From Microvirga lupini (GTDB lineage: Bacteria; Pseudomonadota; Alphaproteobacteria; Rhizobiales; Beijerinckiaceae), in NCBI RefSeq assembly GCF_014191055.1, contig NZ_JACHWB010000011.1:39734-103733 (forward strand): a stretch of 64,000 bases of DNA, in the 5' to 3' direction. Position numbers and translations under genes: made by a program. The notes below the pieces were generated by a model that ran no database searches, was not told the origin of the DNA, and saw only the letters and a list, made by a program, of their open reading frames with translations. Each line of letters opens with the position of its first letter. Position 1 is the first letter of the stretch. Positions 51,089-59,231 of the stretch are shown here, piece after piece.

Positions 51089-52696
51089 GTGCCCGTCATC
51101 GCCACCTCCGCCGACCTGACCTCGGACGCCGCGCGGGCGAACCGCGCCGCCTGGGCCGAGCTTGCCCTGGAACTTCAGGCCAAGCGACAGGCTATGTCCG
51201 AAGGTGGACCGGCCAAGGCACGGGAACGGCACCTTGCCCGCGGCAAGCTGTTGCCGCGCGAGCGCGTGATGCGGCTCCTCGATCCGGGTGCTCCATTCCT
51301 TGAACTTGGCTCGCTCGCCGCCCACGGCATGTATGAGGATGCAATCCACGGGGCCGGCATCATTACTGGAATCGGCCGGGTCGAAGGCCGTGAGGTCATG
51401 ATCGTCTGCAACGATTCGACCATCAAGGGCGGCACCTACTACCCGATGACGGTGAAGAAGCATCTGCGGGCCCAGGAAGTGGCGCGGGAGAACCGTCTGC
51501 CCTGCATCTATCTGGTCGATTCCGGCGGCGCGAACCTACCGCACCAGACAGAGGTCTTCCCGGACCGGGATCACTTTGGACGCATCTTCTACAATCAGGC
51601 GACCCTGTCTTCGCTCGGCATCCCCCAGATCGCCTGCGTCATGGGCTCCTGCACGGCGGGCGGCGCCTATGTGCCGGCCATGTCCGACGAGACCGTGATC
51701 GTGCGCCGCCAGGGCACCATCTTCCTCGGCGGCCCGCCCCTGGTGAAGGCCGCCACCGGCGAGGTGGTCTCGGCCGAGGACCTCGGCGGCGCGGACGTGC
51801 ATGCCCGCCAATCCGGCGTGGCCGATCATTACGCCACCGACGATGTCCATGCGCTCGCCATCGTGCGCCGCATCGTCGGCACGCTCAACACCCGCAAGAG
51901 CATCGACATCGACATCGCCGACCCGGTGGAGCCCAAGTATTCCATCGACGATCTCGACGCGATCGTGCCGACCGACCTGAAGAAGCAATACGACATCCGC
52001 GAAGTGATCGCCCGTCTCGTGGACGGATCCGAGTTCGACGAGTTCAAGCGCCTCTATGGCACGACGCTCGTCACGGGCTTTGCCCGGCTCTGGGGTATGC
52101 CCGTGGGCATCATCGCCAATAACGGCATCCTGTTCTCGGAGAGCGCTCAGAAGGGCGCACATTTCATCGAGCTGTGCTGCCAGCGGCGCATCCCGCTGCT
52201 CTTCCTGCAGAACATCTCGGGCTTCATGGTCGGGCGTCAGTACGAGGCGGGCGGCATTGCCAAGGACGGCGCGAAGCTCGTGACGGCGGTGGCCTGCGCC
52301 CAGGTGCCGAAGATCACGCTTTTGGTCGGCGGCTCGTTCGGGGCCGGTAATTACGGCATGTGCGGCCGCGCCTATTCCCCGCGCTTCCTCTTCACCTGGC
52401 CGAACTCCCGCATCTCCGTCATGGGCGGCGAGCAGGCGGCGAGCGTTCTCGCCACCGTGCGGCGCGACAACATCGAGGCTGAAGGCAAGGTCTGGAGCGC
52501 CGATGAGGAGGAGGCCTTCAAGGCGCCGATCCGCGACAGGTACGAGCAGGAGGGCTCGCCCTATCATGCCACGGCCCGTCTGTGGGACGACGGCATCGTC
52601 CTGCCATCCGAGACCCGCCGCGTGCTGGCCCTGGCCTTCTCGGCTGTTTTGAACGCACCTGTCCCGGAGACGAAGTTCGGCGTCTTCAGGATGTAG
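51089..52696 (+). CDS. mccB: Methylcrotonyl-CoA carboxylase beta subunit
   Basis: A 535-residue carboxyltransferase. Motifs distinguishing MccB are KGGTYYPMTVKKHLRAQEVA, YLVDSGGANLPHQTEVFPDR in part, MGSCTAGGAYVPAMSDE, and the C-terminal FGAGNYGMCGRAYSPRF. It carboxylates 3-methylcrotonyl-CoA with its biotin-bearing alpha subunit, one step after isovaleryl-CoA dehydrogenase in leucine degradation. The start is a GTG (51089) with GGGAGA upstream. The alpha subunit gene is not in the window, so it must lie elsewhere; the PccA encoded at 38.3 kb is a different enzyme subunit. Confidence 0.93.
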   Translation: MPVIATSADLTSDAARANRAAWAELALELQAKRQAMSEGGPAKARERHLARGKLLPRERVMRLLDPGAPFLELGSLAAHGMYEDAIHGAGIITGIGRVEGREVMIVCNDSTIKGGTYYPMTVKKHLRAQEVARENRLPCIYLVDSGGANLPHQTEVFPDRDHFGRIFYNQATLSSLGIPQIACVMGSCTAGGAYVPAMSDETVIVRRQGTIFLGGPPLVKAATGEVVSAEDLGGADVHARQSGVADHYATDDVHALAIVRRIVGTLNTRKSIDIDIADPVEPKYSIDDLDAIVPTDLKKQYDIREVIARLVDGSEFDEFKRLYGTTLVTGFARLWGMPVGIIANNGILFSESAQKGAHFIELCCQRRIPLLFLQNISGFMVGRQYEAGGIAKDGAKLVTAVACAQVPKITLLVGGSFGAGNYGMCGRAYSPRFLFTWPNSRISVMGGEQAASVLATVRRDNIEAEGKVWSADEEEAFKAPIRDRYEQEGSPYHATARLWDDGIVLPSETRRVLALAFSAVLNAPVPETKFGVFRM

Positions 52697-52744
52697 GGGG
52701 AAGCTTCACTCCCCCGGTGGAGATGTCCGTGATCGGATCGGGTC

Positions 52745-53146
52745 TCACTCGGCTGCGGAACGCTCACGTCTCCGCACCTTGGTTCTCGCCGCGTTGGCTT
52801 GAGCTTGCGCTTTGAGGGCTTCCGTCTCGGCAACAGTCTTTCGTAGCTCTTCTTCGACCCGGCGATACTTTTCATCCATCTCCCGTTGATGCTCGGCCTC
52901 CATGGCGGGTTCGGCGATATCGGTGATGCCGATAGGATCGAAAAAGCTCATCACCGCCATGCCGGCTGCCTCAGACTTGTGCTTCTCACGCGTCCTCTCG
53001 ACATCATCGAGGGCCGCCATGGCGCCGGGACCAACAGTCGCCGCATCGAGCGGGGGAGTGGCGGGAGAGGATGCTGTCTGGTTGCAGGCTGCCAGAAAGG
53101 GAAGCACCGCTAGAAAACCAAAGGAGGCAAGGCGCTGGATTGCCAT
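52745..53146 (-). CDS. Hypothetical coiled-coil lipoprotein
   Basis: A 133-residue protein with a lipoprotein signal (LASFGFLAVLPFLAACNQ, lipobox LAAC). The mature part has a Ser/Thr/Pro-rich spacer, a short hydrophobic patch (AAGMAVMSFFDPIGITD) and a C-terminal Glu/Arg/Lys-rich helix (EHQREMDEKYRRVEEELRK) that looks like a coiled coil. The ATG at 53146 has CAGGAA 8 bases upstream. No family is recognised. Confidence 0.7.
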   Translation of the reverse strand: MAIQRLASFGFLAVLPFLAACNQTASSPATPPLDAATVGPGAMAALDDVERTREKHKSEAAGMAVMSFFDPIGITDIAEPAMEAEHQREMDEKYRRVEEELRKTVAETEALKAQAQANAARTKVRRRERSAAE

Positions 53147-53233
53147 TCGCGGATTCCTGAAAAGCGCCATTTAGTTAACATAGACTCAGTTCCTGATGCC
53201 CTCTCCAAACCGGGGGGAAGGTGACGGTCGGTC

Positions 53234-54076
53234 ATGAAAACTCACACCAATCAGGACCAATCCACACAGGCGCGGATGTCTTATGCATCTGAGGTCATGC
53301 GCTTGGCCGGCGTCGAGAATGTCCGGATCGAGAAGGCTTTCGCGCAGGTTCCTCGCGAGGCTTTTCTGCCGCCTCCGCCCTGGACGATGATCAGCATGGG
53401 GATCGCAACGCAGACCAGCCAGGTCTCCGATATCTACAGCAACGTCCTTGTGGCCATCGACCGGAAGCGAGGCATCAACAACGGCGAGCCTGCGCTCCAC
53501 GCCGCGTGGATCGATACCCTCAACCCGCAACCGGGCGAGACCGTCATTCATGTTGGAGCAGGGACAGGCTACTACACAGCCATCCTATCGCAACTCGTTG
53601 AGGCTGACGGCCATGTGGAGGCCTTCGAGTATGAGGCTGATCTGGCGGTGCAGGCCCGGCAAAACTTGCAGGACTATTCGAACGTGACGGTCCATGCGGA
53701 ATCGGCCTTCGGCCGCGTGCTGCCGAAGGCCGACGTCGTGTATGTGAACGCAGGGGTCGTGGCTCCGGATGTCGAGTGGCTGCGGGCGCTTAATCCCGGC
53801 GGTCGTCTAATCTTTCCGTGGCAGCCGCATAAAGGCTGGGGGCCTGCGGTTCTAGTGCGGCGTTCAGGAAAGGTTTTGAGTGCACAACCGCTCATGAATG
53901 TGGGCTTCATCTCCTGCAGCGGAGCGAAGGAAAGCGTCTCGGTGAGGAACCTGCCGACGGAAGCCGATCTTGCGGCGGTTCGCTCCATTTGGGTCAAGGG
54001 CGACCGGGCGCCGGATGCGAGCGCGGTGGCTGTCTACGAGGATGTATGGTTCTCGTCGGAAGACCCTGGCTTTTAA
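53234..54076 (+). CDS. Protein-L-isoaspartate O-methyltransferase-like methyltransferase
   Basis: A 280-residue SAM-dependent methyltransferase of the PCMT superfamily. The SAM-binding motif is VIHVGAGTGYYTAILSQL, followed by the acidic motif II region (HVEAFEYEADLA). The N-terminal segment EKAFAQVPREAFLPPPPW resembles Pcm, which repairs isoaspartyl residues, but the usual Ser/Thr active-site loop is not clearly kept, so another substrate is possible. It stands between a convergent gap and ilvD. Confidence 0.82.
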   Translation: MKTHTNQDQSTQARMSYASEVMRLAGVENVRIEKAFAQVPREAFLPPPPWTMISMGIATQTSQVSDIYSNVLVAIDRKRGINNGEPALHAAWIDTLNPQPGETVIHVGAGTGYYTAILSQLVEADGHVEAFEYEADLAVQARQNLQDYSNVTVHAESAFGRVLPKADVVYVNAGVVAPDVEWLRALNPGGRLIFPWQPHKGWGPAVLVRRSGKVLSAQPLMNVGFISCSGAKESVSVRNLPTEADLAAVRSIWVKGDRAPDASAVAVYEDVWFSSEDPGF

Positions 54077-54427
54077 ACACACGCCGTTGCAAGGGGCCCG
54101 CCTTTGTCGGCCAAGGTTCTCACGTCAGAGGAATCCCGTCCCAAAAATGTTGCGGCCAAGCAACACCCTCAAACCTTCAACATCTTGCCTCCCTTGGCCC
54201 AAGCTCCGCCGCGATGCCGCCATAAACCGGGAGCACCTCATGAAGCTGACTAAAGTGCTTCTAAACCAAGGCTTTACAGCAAGGCACCCTGGCGCAAATC
54301 CAGGTTAAGGCTGCTGAAACGATCCTTCCGAAGGGTCATTGCACGGGTGGCGCGGCACATGGCAGATCACGGGAGTTCCAAAGCCTTGAATCTCCTCGTG
54401 AGAACCGGGTGAAGAAGAGTGCGGACC
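54077..54427. other. Intergenic region upstream of ilvD
   Basis: About 350 bases without a recognisable gene. It must hold the ilvD promoter. A TTCTAAA half-site at 54259-54265 recalls half an Irr box but has no good left half. No attenuator or riboswitch was recognised. Confidence 0.4.
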
Positions 54428-56158
54428 ATGGATGCGCGCCTGATCGACAAGTCGAAGCTGCCGAGCCGTCACGTGACGGTGGGGCCTGCTCGCGCGCCGC
54501 ATCGCTCCTACCTCTACGCCATGGGCCTGACCAAAGAGCAGATCGCCCAGCCGCTGGTCGGCGTCGCCACCTGCTGGAACGAGGCCGCTCCCTGCAACAT
54601 CTCCCTCATGCGCCAGGCCCAGGCGGTGAAGAAGGGCGTGGCGGCCGCCAACGGCACCCCGCGCGAATTCTGCACCATCACGGTCACCGACGGCATCGCC
54701 ATGGGCCACCAGGGCATGAAGGCGTCGCTCCCGTCCCGCGAGGTGATCGCGGATTCGGTCGAGCTGACCATGCGGGGCCATTCCTACGATGCGCTCGTCG
54801 GTATGGCAGGCTGCGACAAGTCCTTGCCGGGCATGATGATGGCGATGGTGCGTCTCAACGTGCCGTCGATCTTCATCTATGGCGGCTCGATTCTTCCGGG
54901 CTCCTTCCGCGGGCGGCAGGTGACAGTGCAGGATCTCTTCGAAGCGGTGGGCAAGTACTCCGTCGGTGAGATGTCCGACGAAGATCTGACTGAGCTGGAG
55001 CAGGTGGCCTGCCCGTCGGCCGGTGCCTGCGGGGCGCAGTTCACCGCCAACACCATGGCGACGGTTTCCGAGGCCATCGGTCTCGCGCTGCCGTATTCGG
55101 CCGGCGCTCCGGCTCCTTATGAGATTCGCGACCGGTTCTGCGCCGCGGCAGGCGAGCAGATCATGGACCTGATCGCCAGAAACATCCGCCCGCGCGATAT
55201 CGTGACCCGCAAGTCCCTGGAGAATGCGGCCGTTGTCGTGGCGGCCTCCGGCGGCTCGACCAACGCGGCCCTGCACCTGCCGGCCATAGCCCATGAGGCG
55301 GGAATCAAGTTCGACCTGTTCGACGTGGCCGAGATCTTCAAGCGCACGCCCTATATCGCGGACCTGAAGCCCGGTGGCCGCTATGTGGCCAAGGACCTGT
55401 TCGAGGTCGGCGGCATCCCGCTTCTGATGAAGACGCTGCTCGACCACGGCTTCATGCACGGCGACTGCATGACGGTCACTGGCCGCACCATGGCCGAGAA
55501 CCTCGCGTCCGTGAAATGGAACGACGAGCAGGACGTGGTCTATCCGGCCAACAATCCGATCACGCCCACCGGTGGCGTGGTTGGCCTCAAGGGCAATCTC
55601 GCTCCCGAGGGCGCCATCGTGAAGGTGGCCGGCATGGCCCCCGAGAAGCAGACTTTCCGGGGCCCGGCTCGCTGCTTCGACGGCGAGGAGGCGTGCTTCG
55701 AGGCCGTGTCCAAGCGCGAGTACAAAGAGGGCGAGGTTCTGGTGATCCGCTACGAGGGGCCGCGCGGCGGACCCGGCATGCGCGAGATGCTCTCGACGAC
55801 CGCGGCGCTCTACGGCCAGGGCATGGGCGACAAGGTCGCGCTCATCACCGATGGCCGTTTCTCGGGCGCGACCCGCGGCTTCTGCATCGGCCATGTGGGC
55901 CCCGAGGCCGCCACTGGCGGACCCATCGGGCTCATCAGGGACGGCGACATCATCGCCATCGATGCCATCAACGGCACCATTGACGTGGAACTCTCGGACG
56001 AGGAACTCGCTCAACGTCGGGCCGAATGGAAACCACGCGAGACGAGCGCCACCTCGGGCTATCTCTGGAAATACGCACAAACCGTTGGTCCCGCACGGGA
56101 TGGGGCAGTCACCCATCCGGGCGGAGCCGCAGAAAAAGAAACCTATGCGGACGTCTAA
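54428..56158 (+). CDS. ilvD: Dihydroxy-acid dehydratase
   Basis: A 576-residue Fe-S dehydratase of valine, isoleucine and pantothenate synthesis, which converts dihydroxy acids to 2-oxo acids. Cluster cysteines are visible in VGVATCWNEAAPC, GMAGCDKSLPGMMMA and CPSAGACGAQFTANTM, the last being the IlvD signature. The active-site serine region SGATRGFCIGHVGPEAATGG is at the C-terminal end. The ATG at 54428 follows an AAGAAGAG sequence; an in-frame GTG three codons upstream is an alternative. The stop lies 14 bases inside the following exoR gene. Confidence 0.93.
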   Translation: MDARLIDKSKLPSRHVTVGPARAPHRSYLYAMGLTKEQIAQPLVGVATCWNEAAPCNISLMRQAQAVKKGVAAANGTPREFCTITVTDGIAMGHQGMKASLPSREVIADSVELTMRGHSYDALVGMAGCDKSLPGMMMAMVRLNVPSIFIYGGSILPGSFRGRQVTVQDLFEAVGKYSVGEMSDEDLTELEQVACPSAGACGAQFTANTMATVSEAIGLALPYSAGAPAPYEIRDRFCAAAGEQIMDLIARNIRPRDIVTRKSLENAAVVVAASGGSTNAALHLPAIAHEAGIKFDLFDVAEIFKRTPYIADLKPGGRYVAKDLFEVGGIPLLMKTLLDHGFMHGDCMTVTGRTMAENLASVKWNDEQDVVYPANNPITPTGGVVGLKGNLAPEGAIVKVAGMAPEKQTFRGPARCFDGEEACFEAVSKREYKEGEVLVIRYEGPRGGPGMREMLSTTAALYGQGMGDKVALITDGRFSGATRGFCIGHVGPEAATGGPIGLIRDGDIIAIDAINGTIDVELSDEELAQRRAEWKPRETSATSGYLWKYAQTVGPARDGAVTHPGGAAEKETYADV

Positions 56159-56987
56159 TCTCATCCTGGCCACATTGGGGGTGGCTTTCCTTGGCGCCGG
56201 CTCAGCGTTCGCGCTCGATGCCGCCCCGCGTCCGCAACCGCTCACGCCTGCGCTCTCTCCGGCGCTGGCGCCCGCCACCAAATACGGCTCCGTGCGCGAT
56301 GCCCTGCGCAGCGGCATGCGCACCTATAATGCTGGCGACAAGATCGGAGCGGTTGACGCGCTCGAGTATGCTGCCGGCCAGGGTCATTCGCTCGCGCTGT
56401 GGAAGCTCGGACGCATGTATGCCGACGGCGACGGCGTGGAGCACGATGACCTGAAGGCGTTCGAGTACTTCTCGAAGCTCGCCGATCAGCATGCGGATGA
56501 GAGCCCGGACTCGCCGAACGCTGCCGCCGTCTCCAGCGCCTTCGTGGCGCTTGGCAGCTATTTCCTGGACGGTATTCAGGGCACCTACGTTGCGGCCAAC
56601 CCGACGCGCGCCGTCGAGATGTTCAGCTACGCGGCGTCCTATTTCAGCGACTCCAACGCGCAGTACAACCTCGCACGTCTCTACCTGGAAGGCACCGGCG
56701 TCCGGAAAGACGCCCGCCATGCGGCTCGCTGGTTCAACCTGGCGGCCGAGAAGGGCCATACGGCCTCTCAGGCGCTCCTCGGCCATCTCCTGATGACCGG
56801 ACAGGGCGTCCCGCGCCAGCGTGCCAAGGGGCTGATGTGGCTGACGCTCGCCCGCGAGGCCTCGACAGACGCTGCCAAGGATCAGTGGATCGTCGACCTG
56901 TACCAGGATGCCTTCACGGCCTCCGACGAGAGCGACCGCAAGCTCGCGCTCGCTCTGCTTGAGCAGTATATCCAGGCGCGGCGGTAG
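56145..56987 (+). CDS. exoR: ExoR-like Sel1-repeat periplasmic regulator
   Basis: A 280-residue exported protein. The signal peptide (LILATLGVAFLGAGSAFA) is followed by Sel1/TPR-like repeats: ALWKLGRMYADGDGVEHDD, AQYNLARLYLEGTGVRKDA and QALLGHLLMTGQGVPRQRA. The layout and segments such as FEYFSKLADQHADESP and GLMWLTLARE match my memory of Sinorhizobium ExoR, the periplasmic inhibitor of the ExoS-ChvI two-component system that controls exopolysaccharide and motility. The neighbouring xthA is the usual exoR neighbour in Hyphomicrobiales. The start lies within the last codons of ilvD (14-base overlap). Confidence 0.8.
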   Translation: MRTSNLILATLGVAFLGAGSAFALDAAPRPQPLTPALSPALAPATKYGSVRDALRSGMRTYNAGDKIGAVDALEYAAGQGHSLALWKLGRMYADGDGVEHDDLKAFEYFSKLADQHADESPDSPNAAAVSSAFVALGSYFLDGIQGTYVAANPTRAVEMFSYAASYFSDSNAQYNLARLYLEGTGVRKDARHAARWFNLAAEKGHTASQALLGHLLMTGQGVPRQRAKGLMWLTLAREASTDAAKDQWIVDLYQDAFTASDESDRKLALALLEQYIQARR

Positions 56988-57009
56988 AGCGAACGGCCTG
57001 AAATTGTGT

Positions 57010-57099
57010 CGTCATGGCCGGGCTCGTCCCGGCCATCTCGATTCTCTGAGGCTCGGCAATCTTTCAATCGAGATCACCGGTATAAGACCGGTGATGACG
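57010..57099. repeat. Composite palindromic repeat between exoR and xthA
   Basis: Four nested inverted repeats are seen: CGTCAT with ATGACG at the ends (57010-57015, 57094-57099), hairpin ATGGCCGGG/CCCGGCCAT (57014-57036), stem CTCGATT/AATCGAG (57037-57043, 57066-57072) and hairpin ATCACCGGT/ACCGGTGAT (57073-57095). The first hairpin recurs at 35752-35774. It looks like a dispersed intergenic palindromic element and probably also ends both convergent transcripts. Confidence 0.75.
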
Positions 57100-57117
57100 T
57101 AAGAGATTTTTCGACGA

Positions 57118-57903
57118 TCACTCGATGTCGAGATCGACGATCACCGGCACGTGATCGGAGGGCTTGTCCCAGCCGCGCACTTCCTTGCGGATCGAGGTTG
57201 TTCTCAGCTTATCCTGCGCCTGGGATGAGAGCAGCAGGTGGTCGATGCGGATGCCGTTGTTCCGCTGGAACGCGCCCGCCTGATAATCCCAGAACGAATA
57301 AAGCCCAGGCTGGTCGCTGCAAGCGCGCACCGCGTCGACGAAGCCGAGGTTGATGAGTTCGCGGAACTTCGCTCGGCTTTCCGGCTGGAACAGGGCATCG
57401 TTTGCCCAAGCCGCCGGGTCGTAGGCATCCTCGGGCTCCGGAATCACGTTGTAATCGCCGCACAGGACCAGCGGTTCCTCAAGCGACAGCAGACTGCGGG
57501 CATGGGCGCGCAGGCGGTCCATCCAGGCGAGCTTGTAGTCGAACTTCGGCGTGCCGATGGGATTGCCGTTCGGCAGGTAGATGGAGGCGACCCGCACGGC
57601 CCCCATGGAGGTGGAAATCACGCCCTCCAGGTAGCGGGCCTGCTCGTCGCTCTCGTCGCCCGGCAGGCCGCGGCGGACATCCTCGAGGATGCGCTTGGAC
57701 AGGATGGCGACGCCGTTATAAGCCTTCTGGCCATGGGTGAAGACGTTGTAGCCCAGAGCCTCGACCTCAGCTCGCGGAAAAGCCTCGTTCACGCATTTCA
57801 GCTCCTGCAGACAGACGACATCCGGATCAGCGCTCTTCACGAAGGTCGCGAGGTGGCCCAGCCGCTGCTTGATGGAGTTCACATTCCAGGTGGCGATCCG
57901 CAT
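57118..57903 (-). CDS. xthA: Exodeoxyribonuclease III
   Basis: A 261-residue AP endonuclease/3'-5' exonuclease of base-excision repair. Motifs in order are MRIATWNVNSIKQRL, VVCLQELKC (catalytic Glu), LCGDYNVIPEPEDAYDP (Asp and Asn), RIDHLLLS and SDHVPVIVDL (catalytic His). The ATG at 57903 begins the first beta strand, as in other XthA proteins; an upstream in-frame Met (58005) would add unrelated residues. It is convergent with exoR, as commonly found. Confidence 0.93.
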   Translation of the reverse strand: MRIATWNVNSIKQRLGHLATFVKSADPDVVCLQELKCVNEAFPRAEVEALGYNVFTHGQKAYNGVAILSKRILEDVRRGLPGDESDEQARYLEGVISTSMGAVRVASIYLPNGNPIGTPKFDYKLAWMDRLRAHARSLLSLEEPLVLCGDYNVIPEPEDAYDPAAWANDALFQPESRAKFRELINLGFVDAVRACSDQPGLYSFWDYQAGAFQRNNGIRIDHLLLSSQAQDKLRTTSIRKEVRGWDKPSDHVPVIVDLDIE

Positions 57904-58087
57904 TCCGGCACTCCCGTTTTCCTGTCGCCTGTGCTTCATCGGATTTTCGTCCTCTGCTGGCAAGCTGGAACTTGGCCATCGTTCCCACGGTTGCACCGCA
58001 TGCACGAATCTTGCTTGACCTTCATCGGCAGCGACTGCGAGCGCCTCACGCTGGGTGAGGTGCTTCTATCCTACAAAAGGTCCGCCC

Positions 58088-58651
58088 ATGCCTCAGGTTG
58101 AGATCCACGGTTACGCCATCGTGTCTGACAACGACTGCATTGCCGATGCATCGGGTCACACCCCGGAAATGCTGCGCAACGAGGCGGATTGGGCCTACTT
58201 TCAGGCGGAGCTCAACAAATCCGCCGTAACCGTGCTCGGACGTCTCGGCCATGAGGCCAATCCAAATCCCAAACGCCGCCTGCGGCTCATTCTGTCGTCC
58301 TCATCTCCCGGCCTAGAGCGGAGGGCTGACGGGTGGTGGTGGGATCCTGCAAAGGTGCCTTGGGACACGGCGATCCGCACGGTCCTGCCGGAGGGCGGCC
58401 GGATTGCCGTGCCCGGCGGACGTCAGGTCTTCGATCTCTTTCTTGAGCTTGGCTACAATGCATTCCATCTGACCCGGGCGGAAGGAACCCATGTGCCGGA
58501 TGGTATTCCGGTCTTTTCGGGATGCCAGACCGGGAGGAGTGCCGAGGCGATCCTGTCGGAGCGGGGATTGGTGCCGAGAGAGCGTCAGGTCCTGGACCCG
58601 GCTGGCAAGGTCACCCTGGCAATTTGGCGACCATCCTCCGGAAACTCCTGA
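58088..58651 (+). CDS. Dihydrofolate reductase-like family protein
   Basis: A 187-residue protein of the DHFR/RibD C-terminal fold. Suggestive segments are IHGYAIVSDNDCIAD (substrate loop), KSAVTVLGRLGHEANPNP (NADPH-binding arginine region), WDTAIRTVLPEGGRIAVPGG (glycine-rich nucleotide loop) and the C-terminal LDPAGKVTLAIW strand. The conserved WWWDPAKVPWD block is unusual for true DHFR, so it is more likely a reductase of unknown substrate. The ATG at 58088 is chosen over a GTG-type start further upstream. Confidence 0.75.
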   Translation: MPQVEIHGYAIVSDNDCIADASGHTPEMLRNEADWAYFQAELNKSAVTVLGRLGHEANPNPKRRLRLILSSSSPGLERRADGWWWDPAKVPWDTAIRTVLPEGGRIAVPGGRQVFDLFLELGYNAFHLTRAEGTHVPDGIPVFSGCQTGRSAEAILSERGLVPRERQVLDPAGKVTLAIWRPSSGNS

Positions 58652-58697
58652 CAGCGCCTGGAGTTGATGCTCGACAGCACCTCGAAAGGAGGAGCCA

Positions 58698-59231
58698 ATG
58701 CGTCATTTCGCTCTCTCGACTGCCCTGATCGCAGGCTGCCTGATCACAGGAGCCGCATGGGCGCAAGGTTCCTCCGGAAGTTCCAGCAGCAGCGGAAGCG
58801 CCGGCGGTTCGTCTTCGGCTGCATCGCCGTCCACCGGCTCATCCTCAGGAGCCGCCGCACAGCCAAGCAGCTCGCCCCTCCGCCCTCCTGGGCAGGGTGC
58901 TACCGGAAACACGGGTGTCAGGGATACGCCTGACACACTGACCGGAAACGGCACGAACCAAGGCACCGGCGCAACCGGGAACGCGACCACAGGGCGTCCT
59001 GGATCACCTCCCGGCAACGAAGCGAGCACAGGTGGAGCCGCTACCAGCGCCGCCCGCTCCTCGACCGACCCCAACACCACCGGAGGCGTGGGAGGGGTCA
59101 ACCGGCTGCAACCAGGGGAGCACTCGGCGGTCGGTCCGTCTGCCCGTGAGGAGGAACTGCTCCGCAAAGGCGAGGAACTGGAGCAGAAGGCCCGGGAGGG
59201 CGTCTGCTCCAATTGTGGGGCTCAGCGCTAG
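58698..59231 (+). CDS. Secreted Ser/Gly/Thr-rich low-complexity protein
   Basis: A 177-residue protein with a clear signal peptide (STALIAGCLITGAAWAQ) and strong Shine-Dalgarno (AAAGGAGG). The mature part is about 110 residues of low-complexity Ser, Gly, Thr, Ala and Pro, followed by a charged C-terminal helix (AREEELLRKGEELEQKARE) and a terminal CSNC pair. No domain is recognised. The CxxC at the very end could bind metal or form a disulfide with a partner. Its stop overlaps the convergent reductase gene by 4 bases. Confidence 0.75.
   Translation: MRHFALSTALIAGCLITGAAWAQGSSGSSSSSGSAGGSSSAASPSTGSSSGAAAQPSSSPLRPPGQGATGNTGVRDTPDTLTGNGTNQGTGATGNATTGRPGSPPGNEASTGGAATSAARSSTDPNTTGGVGGVNRLQPGEHSAVGPSAREEELLRKGEELEQKAREGVCSNCGAQR

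Noticed and set aside
51536..52567. Minus-strand open frame of 343 codons opposite mccB
   Set aside because: Antisense shadow of a conserved carboxyltransferase gene with low-complexity Ala/Asp/His/Arg composition.
54249..54265. Possible Irr box upstream of ilvD
   Set aside because: The right half TTCTAAA is perfect, but the left half matches at only about 3 of 7 positions.
54305..56323. Minus-strand open frame of 672 codons opposite ilvD
   Set aside because: Antisense to the full ilvD gene; His/Arg/Gly-rich translation typical of reverse-strand reading of GC-rich DNA.
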